Source of the DNA: Candidatus Omnitrophota bacterium
GTDB lineage: Bacteria; Omnitrophota; Omnitrophia; Omnitrophales; Danuiimicrobiaceae
NCBI GenBank assembly: GCA_016206815.1
Contig: JACQQT010000010.1
Coordinates: 1 to 6,607, forward strand
DNA: 6,607 bases
Direction: 5' to 3'
Shown here: positions 1 through 5,223 of the stretch, piece after piece
Layout of the letters: each line of letters opens with the position of its first letter
Position numbering within the stretch: position 1 is the first letter of the stretch
The notes under the pieces: model-generated
What the model was told of the DNA's origin: nothing
The model's input: the letters and a program-made list of their open reading frames with translations, nothing else
Database searches by the model: none
Made by a program: the position numbers and the translations under genes

Positions 1-3000
1 ATTTTGAAGGGAGTGGATGGTAATCCGAGTACGATTACCGGCAGCCAGGGGCTTCGCGGTGTTTCACTTGAGTACAACACGGACCCGGGTGATTTTGTTG
101 GGGCTGGTTTTGCCTATGATGATTTCGGCACCAATTCGATCGAGACTTTTGACTTGAGCGGACTGACGGACTTGTCGTTTGGAATTAGAGGGGATGAGGG
201 GACGGTTAAATTTCAAATTATCGATGGGCAAGATCAAAAAGCCGAAGTTTTGCTGACGGGCGTTAGTTCGGCGATTGAAAAAGTTTGGACCATTAACATT
301 GCGCAGTATATTGCCGGGAAAATTGATCTCACGGATGTTCGTGTCATGTATTTCATTGTTGAAGGAGCAGGGAAGCAAGGTGTTTTGGAAGTGAATCGTT
401 TGGCCGGCGCGCCCATTATTAATGTACAGGGGCCGATTGAACCGAGCGATGATTTAACGGAAGCCGATACCACGGTTTTGCCTGACAATCCGACTACGGA
501 AGCGGAAAGCGCAATCAACCGAATTTCAAGCGAACTAACGGATCTTCTTTATGACGTCTCGGGCGTAGAAGATCATTCAACCTTGATTGTACGTTTTGAT
601 GATCCGGAAACGCCGTTTGTGATTGAATCAAGCGATCTTTCAGCGCTTGGCCAACTGGTGGTGGGGGTATCGGCTACCGGTACAAGGCTGCTCCAAGTTG
701 AAGTGTTGGATGCTGCCGGAACGCGTACGATTCAGACCTTGACTCAGATTGGAGAGGGTGAACAGTTTTACGCGATCGATTTTTCCAATCCCAATGCACC
801 GGTTGATCTCACACAGATTCAAGCCATCCGTTTTTCGGTAGAGCGCCGGTTCGTCAATGAAGCGACGGGCATAGTTCATCTGCGTCTGAAGGGGCTGGAC
901 ACCACCGCCCCCGCGTTAACGCCGGAGCTGGAAGCCGCCCGCCGCCAGATCATTGCGGAACAGCTTCAATATTTCCAAATGGGCGTCGGCGTCGATCCGG
1001 ATACGCACCTGCCGTTTGATCAGATTGAAAACGGTGTGACTAGGAAATTTACGACGCTGACTGACATTGGGTTTTACCTTCAAATTTTGGGTGAAGTAGT
1101 CCGCGGGAGTTTGGATAACGGGATGTCACGTGATACGGTACTTGAAGAACTCCAGATCATTCTAAATCGATTACTGAATATGCAAGCCAATGACGGAACG
1201 GGAGGATTGCTGCCGGTTGTGTATGATATGCCTCCGACTTTGCCGGAATTTGGGCCGTCGCCCACCTTTCCGTTCATTGCGTTTGGCGATAACGCCAATT
1301 TGAGTCAAAGCATTGCCGTGGTGGTCGGTATTTTGGAATCGATCGATACGCTTTCTCAAGCGCAAGTTCAGGCGGCTGCCGATGTCATTCGGGCTGCGGA
1401 TGCGTTTTTGGATAACCAGGAAGACGGCTATACGCAGTTCTATGACGGGAATGCCGGAAAATTCCGCATGACTTACAACACCGATACGGATTCATTTGAC
1501 GGCGGCTTTATCGATCGTTTGGCCAACGAATTTCATTCGGGAATTGCTTTTGTGGTCGTCCGGTACCAGCTTCCCGAAGCGGCGTGGGGTAATTTAGAGG
1601 TAAGAACCAAGGTTTACACGGATCAATTCGGCCAGGATGTAACAAACTTGGTTCCCTTTGACGGCGGCGCTTTTCAAATGTTTTGGCCGTTGCTTTGGTC
1701 CAACGAAGCAGGGCACGAGAGCATGCAAGCCGCCCTTCAGAATTTTCTTTATACGGCCGCTGATTTTTCGAATCGAAACGGACTTCCGGGTTTTCTGTCT
1801 GCAAGCTCGGTTCCGGAAGGGGGTTATCAAGGAAAAATCGGAATTCCGGATGCCGCTGAAACCAATGAGCCCATTTTGTCAAACGTAGCTTCCATCTATG
1901 CGCTGGCAAGCGCTTATGTGCTCAATCCAACCCTGGTCGTCACTTGGCTGAACGCTATCTTTGAACAGTATCCTGAATTGGTCACAGAGCTTGGTTTTGT
2001 GGATGCGCTTCGTTCGGCATCGGAATTTTCGGATGTGTTCAATGCAATTGATCAGGGCTCATCCATTTTGGGGCTGCTGGGTTCCGGCGGTGATTTCATG
2101 GAGCGTTATCTCGAGAATCGGAACTTAGACGATGCTTACCAAGCGCTCTACGATAATCTGGGTCTTAACATTCAGGCCATCGGCGAGGATCCGGCAGGAC
2201 CCCCGGCTGAATTTCCAAGCAAGAGTTTTGCGGTCATGAGTAATATTGAGTTGGAAGGTTCGCTGGGTGACAGCCCTTGCGTCAATCCCGGCTGTGCCGA
2301 CGCCACTGTTTTCGGAACCCCTATCCGATATAACGGGCTTGATAATTCTACGCTCGCAGGTCATTTCTGGAAATTGGATCAGAATTATGATGCACGGGAT
2401 CAATATCTTGCAATTTCTCTGTCCGGCTCTATTCCGGAAGGAGAATTAGGAGATCGAGTGGAATTCAAGGACGAAAATGATCAATTAATCGATGCGATTA
2501 CCGATGACAATGTGAATGATCTGGTTGTTGACGCTTACGGAGATCCAGCGACAGGGGTTGGAACCATTATTTTTGATCTGTCGAGACTTTCGGCAGCCGG
2601 TCTTTCTGGGGTGAGATTCGTCAATTTGGTTTTTGATCCATCCGGTGATCCGGATGCAGATTTTTTTGTTCACCAAATATCCTTTGTTCAATTTCCTTCG
2701 CAGGTACAGGCTTTGTTCGCAGTTGTTTCGTCTCCGCAGGCAGCTTCGGATATCAATGCAGCGATCAACAGCGCCTTAAACTTTAATGTGTTGCAGCTTC
2801 AGACACAAGGGCGCCTTGCTTTTGCAACCGTCGAAACCAACTTTGATTTTTCGGCAGAGAAAGTGGTATTCGGGTTTAAGTCCAGCAAAGCGCTTAAAAA
2901 GATTGCCGTCGAGCTTGAGGATGAAACGGGCGCCAAAGCCAGGGGTTACGTGACGGGAGTGAACACGACAGAGCATTATTACGAGTTCTTAAAAGATTTT

Positions 3001-3129
3001 GTCCCCGCCGGTGTGGACCTTTCCAGGATCCGGAAGATTAACATCATGATCGACAGCACCGCCGTGGAAGGCGGATCAAGTCCGTCGACTGCTTTCGACG
3101 ATTTGACGGTCGAGATGAGCCTCGTCTAA
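1..3129 (+). CDS. Large secreted protein with a glycoamylase-like alpha/alpha domain between beta-sandwich modules (5' end outside window)
   Basis: The frame is open from base 1 with no ribosome binding site near the TTG at 4, so the gene almost certainly begins upstream; residues here count from that TTG. Two beta-sandwich, carbohydrate-binding-like segments (about 12-133 and 167-300) are joined by an acidic Pro/Thr linker. Residues about 305-725 look like an alpha/alpha-barrel of the glycoamylase-like (PF10091/GH144-type) group: TTLTDIGFYL at 350-359, FIDRLANEF at 502-510, FDGGAFQMFWPLLW at 552-565, and a GLPGFLSAS...Y...G.P block at 593-615, ending in GFVDAL. Two more sandwich-like segments follow (about 735-890 and 895-1041); the first has a Cys759/Cys764 pair. 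The likely role is binding and cleaving or remodelling a polysaccharide outside the cytoplasm. E509, D553, E568 and E605 are candidate acids, but I cannot assign catalytic residues. No C-terminal anchor is visible. Family assignment is by remembered motifs and is moderately sure; the substrate is unknown. Confidence 0.75.
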   Translation: MLKGVDGNPSTITGSQGLRGVSLEYNTDPGDFVGAGFAYDDFGTNSIETFDLSGLTDLSFGIRGDEGTVKFQIIDGQDQKAEVLLTGVSSAIEKVWTINIAQYIAGKIDLTDVRVMYFIVEGAGKQGVLEVNRLAGAPIINVQGPIEPSDDLTEADTTVLPDNPTTEAESAINRISSELTDLLYDVSGVEDHSTLIVRFDDPETPFVIESSDLSALGQLVVGVSATGTRLLQVEVLDAAGTRTIQTLTQIGEGEQFYAIDFSNPNAPVDLTQIQAIRFSVERRFVNEATGIVHLRLKGLDTTAPALTPELEAARRQIIAEQLQYFQMGVGVDPDTHLPFDQIENGVTRKFTTLTDIGFYLQILGEVVRGSLDNGMSRDTVLEELQIILNRLLNMQANDGTGGLLPVVYDMPPTLPEFGPSPTFPFIAFGDNANLSQSIAVVVGILESIDTLSQAQVQAAADVIRAADAFLDNQEDGYTQFYDGNAGKFRMTYNTDTDSFDGGFIDRLANEFHSGIAFVVVRYQLPEAAWGNLEVRTKVYTDQFGQDVTNLVPFDGGAFQMFWPLLWSNEAGHESMQAALQNFLYTAADFSNRNGLPGFLSASSVPEGGYQGKIGIPDAAETNEPILSNVASIYALASAYVLNPTLVVTWLNAIFEQYPELVTELGFVDALRSASEFSDVFNAIDQGSSILGLLGSGGDFMERYLENRNLDDAYQALYDNLGLNIQAIGEDPAGPPAEFPSKSFAVMSNIELEGSLGDSPCVNPGCADATVFGTPIRYNGLDNSTLAGHFWKLDQNYDARDQYLAISLSGSIPEGELGDRVEFKDENDQLIDAITDDNVNDLVVDAYGDPATGVGTIIFDLSRLSAAGLSGVRFVNLVFDPSGDPDADFFVHQISFVQFPSQVQALFAVVSSPQAASDINAAINSALNFNVLQLQTQGRLAFATVETNFDFSAEKVVFGFKSSKALKKIAVELEDETGAKARGYVTGVNTTEHYYEFLKDFVPAGVDLSRIRKINIMIDSTAVEGGSSPSTAFDDLTVEMSLV

Positions 3130-3143
3130 TCCACGGAAACTAT

Positions 3144-3172
3144 TTGAAATTCCAGCCTTAATCTGCTAGGAT
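3144..3172 (+). promoter_or_regulatory. Extended -10 sigma70-type promoter for the winged-helix/cutA pair
   Basis: TTGAAA at 3144-3149, a 17-nt spacer, then TAGGAT at 3167-3172 preceded by TGC, giving an extended -10. Transcription would start near 3179, about 28 nt before the ATG at 3208. Hairpin arms TTAATC (3158-3163) and GATTAA (3170-3175) flank a 6-nt loop and overlap the -10. They could be an operator or may be chance. No convincing terminator for the preceding gene is seen in this 78-nt gap. Confidence 0.55.
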
Positions 3173-3207
3173 TAAACCAATCTACCCAACACTCGAGCGA
3201 GTTGACG

Positions 3208-3420
3208 ATGATCACACAAATCGGAATCACAGCAGGCGATATTTGGCACTATTTGGATAAGCATGAGAGTGCCACCTTAAACCAATTGGCCGAGGGGATT
3301 GGAAAGCCCAAAGATATGATTCTCATGAGCTTGGGTTGGCTGGCCCGCGAAGGGCATATCAATTTAGGCAATGAGAAGACGGGTTATTTGTCCCGTCTGA
3401 TTTCCTCGCAACGTCCCTAA
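3208..3420 (+). CDS. Small winged-helix protein, DUF2582 type
   Basis: A 70-residue protein resembling the winged helix-turn-helix family DUF2582 (PF10771). The pattern is IGITAGDIWHYLD near the N terminus, a short recognition-like helix region around residues 23-40, and the hallmark LGWLAREGHI at 42-51 leading into the wing. The family is a small stand-alone DNA-binding fold whose targets are generally unknown. I chose the ATG at 3208 rather than the in-frame TTG at 3202: it has a weak purine-rich GAG 6 nt upstream and fits the usual start just before IG.TAG. No signal peptide or extra domain is present. It is the first gene after a good promoter and ends 5 nt before the cutA start, so the two are probably co-transcribed. 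The family call is fairly sure; the biological role is not known. Confidence 0.85.
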   Translation: MITQIGITAGDIWHYLDKHESATLNQLAEGIGKPKDMILMSLGWLAREGHINLGNEKTGYLSRLISSQRP

Positions 3421-3425
3421 CTCCA

Positions 3426-3764
3426 GTGGCTCGCCCCAAGCGCCGCAGATCAAAAGCTTACCTATTACTTTCAACGACCGGTTCGCAAAAAGAAGCCAAA
3501 AAAATCGCGGAGGCGCTGGTCCGCGGAAAATTAGCGGCTTGCGTAAACGTGGTTCGCAACGTCCAATCGTTTTTCCGTTGGCAGGGGAAGCTGGAGCAGG
3601 CCGGAGAATGGTTGCTGATCATCAAGACGGACGAGCGTTCTTTAAAGCAGGTTGAACGAATGATCCGGAAACACCACTCCTATGAAATTCCTGAAATCAT
3701 CGGCTGGCCGATCCGGTGGGGACACGGGCCATACTTGAAGTGGCTAGAGGAATCAATTTCTTAA
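3426..3764 (+). CDS. cutA: CutA divalent-cation tolerance protein
   Basis: A 112-residue protein with the full CutA1 pattern: YLLLSTTGSQKEAKKIAEALV (12-32, ferredoxin-like strand 1 and helix), LAACVNVV with the conserved Cys39 (36-43), FFRWQGKLE (49-57), LLIIKT (63-68) and HSYEIPEIIGWPI (84-96). It ends in YLKWLEESI. CutA proteins are small trimeric proteins that bind divalent metals and were linked to copper tolerance in E. coli; their general function is unresolved. The basic leader ARPKRRRSK precedes the usual first strand and looks like an ordinary short extension. The start is GTG at 3426: a stop at 3372 closes the frame upstream and no ATG, GTG or TTG lies between. No Shine-Dalgarno is evident, so translation may be coupled to the DUF2582 gene ending at 3420. 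Its TAA overlaps the convergent XRE-cupin stop. Confidence 0.93.
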   Translation: MARPKRRRSKAYLLLSTTGSQKEAKKIAEALVRGKLAACVNVVRNVQSFFRWQGKLEQAGEWLLIIKTDERSLKQVERMIRKHHSYEIPEIIGWPIRWGHGPYLKWLEESIS

Positions 3765-4336
3765 ATCTTGGAAGGGGAGACGGCACAGAAAAGCTTGGCT
3801 TGCTTGCCGGCCGGATTTAAGATTTGATGCGGAATAGAGGCATCGAAGTAAAGCGTATCGTAGGGATTGAGAACGTATTCCCGCTCTTCTAATTTCAGCT
3901 GAACCGTTCCTTCCAGCACAAAAATCAATTTTTCAACGCCGCGGTCAAGCTCTTCAACTCCGCTTTTCCCATGGCCGTTTAAAGTAATCAGGAGCGGCGT
4001 GATCTTTTTCTTGGAGATTTCCTGCGTCAGCAGCTCACATTTCATTTGATCGGTCTTCGCAAATACTTTCCTGTCCTGCGGCGCATGTTGATGCGCAATT
4101 TTTTCATATCGCGAATCAATCTTTCCATACAGTTGAGCAAGTGAAATTCCAAGGGCCTCCGCAATTTTTTGATGGTTTTTAACGGTTCCCACCATGAGGC
4201 CTGTTTCCATGCGGGAGAGGGTCGCCTGCGCAACGCCAGTGGTTTTTGAAAGTTCAATCAGCGTGATCTTCTTCTGGCGGCGAAGGTCCCGGATTCGGAT
4301 CCCCAGCTCGACAGCAATCGTATTTTTTCGCGGCAT
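3761..4336 (-). CDS. XRE-family transcriptional regulator with C-terminal cupin domain
   Basis: A 191-residue protein with two domains. Residues about 9-70 form an XRE/Cro-type helix-turn-helix: LGIRIRDLRRQKKITLIELS, then TGVAQATLSRMETG (33-46) as the turn and recognition helix. Residues about 105-188 form a cupin: KLIFVLEGTVQLKL (136-149), then NPYDTLYFDASIPHQILN (157-174). Such regulators usually sense a small ligand through the cupin, often in amine, amino-acid or sulfur metabolism, but nothing here identifies the ligand. His170 and Asn174 of cupin motif 2 are present, while the motif 1 His pair is replaced by E/L/D residues around 128-131, so metal binding may be lost. The ATG at 4334-4336 has AAGGA 8 nt upstream. 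It is transcribed divergently from the ComEA-like gene and is probably autoregulatory, which is inference. Confidence 0.9.
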   Translation of the reverse strand: MPRKNTIAVELGIRIRDLRRQKKITLIELSKTTGVAQATLSRMETGLMVGTVKNHQKIAEALGISLAQLYGKIDSRYEKIAHQHAPQDRKVFAKTDQMKCELLTQEISKKKITPLLITLNGHGKSGVEELDRGVEKLIFVLEGTVQLKLEEREYVLNPYDTLYFDASIPHQILNPAGKQAKLFCAVSPSKI

Positions 4337-4344
4337 GTTTTAGT

Positions 4345-4349
4345 TCCTT
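4345..4349 (-). promoter_or_regulatory. Ribosome binding site of the XRE-cupin gene
   Basis: AAGGA on the minus strand, 8 nt before the ATG, fixes the start of the XRE-cupin gene. It lies only 9 nt downstream of a strong 5' UTR hairpin, so folding of that hairpin could influence ribosome access. Confidence 0.75.
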
Positions 4350-4358
4350 ATCAAGGTT

Positions 4359-4398
4359 CAATAGGGGACAGGTCAGAAATTCGACCTGTCCCCTATTG
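4359..4398. repeat. Perfect 16-bp inverted repeat, 8-nt loop, in the XRE-cupin 5' UTR
   Basis: Arms 4359-4374 (CAATAGGGGACAGGTC) and 4383-4398 are exact reverse complements around an 8-nt loop. On the minus strand the predicted transcription start (about 4395-4397) falls at the outer edge of the repeat, so the mRNA should open with this hairpin, directly followed by the ribosome binding site. The GGGGACAGG-type core resembles repeats often seen scattered in genomes near REP-associated (IS200-like) transposases. That resemblance is from memory. Alternatives are an operator at +1 or an mRNA-stabilising 5' stem-loop. Confidence 0.85.
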
Positions 4399-4402
4399 GG
4401 AT

Positions 4403-4430
4403 ATTATAAGATTCATTCAGAATTTTTCAA
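4403..4430 (-). promoter_or_regulatory. Sigma70-type promoter of the XRE-cupin gene
   Basis: On the minus strand TTGAAA (4430-4425), a 16-nt spacer and a consensus TATAAT (4408-4403). Transcription should start about 6-8 nt further, at the edge of the inverted repeat at 4359-4398. Confidence 0.65.
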
Positions 4431-4459
4431 TTTAATTATGATTGATAGGGAATTCGGTT

Positions 4460-4478
4460 ATATAATTTAAAATTATAT
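4460..4478. repeat. AT-only perfect dyad between the divergent promoters
   Basis: ATATAATTT and AAATTATAT are exact 9-bp inverted arms around one central A, ending 5 nt before the -35 box of the ComEA-like promoter. It could be a regulator site (the divergent XRE protein is one candidate) or an UP-element-like AT tract. AT-only palindromes arise easily in AT-rich spacers, so function is uncertain. Confidence 0.45.
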
Positions 4479-4483
4479 TTTTG

Positions 4484-4512
4484 TTGACAAATAAATAATA
4501 TTCTGATAGACT
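4484..4512 (+). promoter_or_regulatory. Strong sigma70-type promoter of the ComEA-like gene
   Basis: A consensus TTGACA at 4484-4489, a 17-nt spacer and TAGACT at 4507-4512 with an upstream TGA (extended -10). The start would be near 4519, giving a 5' UTR of about 29 nt. The sequence before the -35 is very AT-rich. Confidence 0.7.
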
Positions 4513-4533
4513 CCCGCCATCATTGAAAACCAG

Positions 4534-4541
4534 GGAGGTGA
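4534..4541 (+). promoter_or_regulatory. Near-perfect Shine-Dalgarno of the ComEA-like gene
   Basis: GGAGGTGA, an 8-nt match to the anti-Shine-Dalgarno complement, lies 6 nt before the ATG at 4548. It is the strongest ribosome binding site in the window and, with the promoter above, suggests high expression. Confidence 0.85.
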
Positions 4542-4547
4542 GCACAT

Positions 4548-4862
4548 ATGAAGGCAGTCAAATTATCAAGTTGGGTGGTCATGGCGTTCATGATGTCCAA
4601 CTTCTTTTTATATCCGGCAAACGTCGCGCTGGCCAAACCGGCAAGTACGACTGATTCCGAGGCAGCCATTGCGCCCGTCAGCATTAACAAGGCTGATGTA
4701 GAAGAGCTTCAAATGGTTCGCGGAATCGGGCCGGCATTGGCTGAGCGGATTATTGATTATCGCGAGGCGAATGGGAACTTTAAATCCTTGGATCAGTTAA
4801 AGGAAGTTCGCGGGATTGGGGATTTAAAGTTTGAGAAGATTAAAAGCCAAATGACGGTGTAG
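4548..4862 (+). CDS. ComEA-like exported helix-hairpin-helix DNA-binding protein
   Basis: A 104-residue protein. Residues 1-29 are a signal peptide: K2/K5, a hydrophobic core from W9 to about Y22, and an A-L-A site giving cleavage after Ala29. A short Ala/Ser/Thr linker leads to tandem helix-hairpin-helix motifs: SINKADVEELQMVRGIGPALA with hairpin GIGP at 59-62, and LKEVRGIGDLKFEKIK with hairpin GIGD at 89-92. This matches the C-terminal DNA-binding domain of ComEA, which binds incoming double-stranded DNA in the periplasm or at the cell surface during natural transformation. The length fits the short Gram-negative form. Related HhH proteins of unknown role also exist, and no comEC or type IV pilus gene is adjacent, so I withhold a gene symbol. 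It has its own strong promoter and terminator and appears monocistronic. Confidence 0.85.
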   Translation: MKAVKLSSWVVMAFMMSNFFLYPANVALAKPASTTDSEAAIAPVSINKADVEELQMVRGIGPALAERIIDYREANGNFKSLDQLKEVRGIGDLKFEKIKSQMTV

Positions 4863-4875
4863 TTTGGCGGTGGTT

Positions 4876-5001
4876 GACGGCTGCTCGGATTTTTGTTGAA
4901 CCCGTGGGAGGCTAGACACCGAGTAGGCGGGAGAAAGGGATGGTGAGGTTCAGGGGTCGTAAGCGGTAATGACCCAAGGAACTGCCGTCCCTTTCCTTTT
5001 T
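4876..5001 (+). ncRNA. Possible structured RNA or structured 3' UTR after the ComEA-like gene
   Basis: A noncoding stretch rich in mutually compatible helices: GACGG (4876-4880) with CCGTC (4985-4989) closing the element, CTGCTCGG (4881-4888) with CCGAGTAG (4919-4926, one G-U), and GTTC/GAAC plus GGGTC/GACCC (4948-4958 with 4971-4982). Together these give a three-way junction followed by a T-tract. It competes with the simpler terminator fold described separately. TGAACC (4897-4902) can also pair with GGTTCA (4947-4952). No convincing promoter of its own was found, so it may be released from the ComEA-like mRNA. It matches no RNA family I recognise; low confidence. Confidence 0.3.
4933..5001 (+). 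terminator. Long imperfect hairpin with T-tract, terminator of the ComEA-like gene
   Basis: GAAAGGGA (4933-4940) pairs perfectly with TCCCTTTC (4988-4995). Inside it TGGT/GCCG, GTTC/GAAC and GGGTC/GACCC continue the stem with small internal loops to an apical loop near 4959-4970. The stem is followed by a C and five T (4997-5001). It starts about 70 nt after the stop codon and is unusually long for an intrinsic terminator. Confidence 0.6.
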
Positions 5002-5038
5002 ATAAAGTTTTTATTTATACATTTCAAATGGAACGAAT

Positions 5039-5058
5039 GAGGTCGCCCTCTCTTTTTT
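5039..5058 (+). terminator. Short secondary terminator-like hairpin
   Basis: GAGG (5039-5042), loop TCGC, CCTC (5047-5050), then TC and six T. The stem is only 4 bp, so it is weak alone. It lies in tandem with hairpins on both sides and may act as backup to shield the downstream gene from read-through. Confidence 0.3.
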
Positions 5059-5060
5059 CT

Positions 5061-5078
5061 GCGCCTTTTGGCGCTTTT
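5061..5078 (+). terminator. GC-rich terminator-like hairpin with short T run
   Basis: GCGCC (5061-5065), loop TTTT, GGCGC (5070-5074), then four T. It is a compact 5-bp all-GC stem on the plus strand. It is the third terminator-like structure between the ComEA-like gene and the next gene; the remaining sequence to 5143 is AT-rich with nothing else recognisable. Confidence 0.4.
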
Positions 5079-5143
5079 CTCTATTTGCAATAGAATTTCC
5101 ATATTATGAATAGAGTTTTTGAAATTTTTTTAATATTTTGTTG

Positions 5144-5173
5144 TTGTTTTAGCGTAAGATAACCGAATATAAT
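5144..5173 (+). promoter_or_regulatory. Putative promoter of the tandem-repeat protein gene
   Basis: A consensus -10 TATAAT at 5168-5173 with a poor -35 TTGTTT at 5144-5149 (18-nt spacer). The start would be near 5180, about 44 nt before the ATG at 5224. Confidence 0.45.
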
Positions 5174-5223
5174 AGCGACACTGCACTTCATTGAAAGGCA
5201 ATCGGTGAGAATCTAAAGGACTT

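Noticed and set aside
128..1041. Finding entry carrying protein residue numbers instead of base positions for the cupin metal site
   Set aside because: Its span is not a DNA interval of interest; the valid version is the finding at 3761-4336, and the misplaced one should be ignored.
1508..1909. Minus-strand open frame of 133 codons inside the first gene
   Set aside because: Basic, low-quality composition and no start signals; shadow of the glycoamylase-like coding region.
4042..4257. Second minus-strand frame inside the XRE-cupin gene
   Set aside because: The XRE-cupin frame has clear domains across this stretch; this one is a shifted reading.
3761..4336. Antitoxin of a toxin-antitoxin pair
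   Set aside because: The C-terminal cupin and the absence of an adjacent toxin-like gene favour a metabolic regulator.
4937..4980. Resemblance to a fluoride riboswitch (GGGATGG ... TAATGACCC)
   Set aside because: The required first hairpin and spacing are not present and no fluoride transporter gene follows; short-word similarity only.
4876..5001. SRP RNA, 6S RNA, tmRNA or RNase P RNA
   Set aside because: None of the conserved signatures I know (such as the SRP GGUCAGG/GGAAGGAAGCAGCC loop) is present.
5028..5093. Small plus-strand frame of 21 codons after the ComEA-like gene
   Set aside because: No ribosome binding site, and it runs through two terminator-like hairpins.
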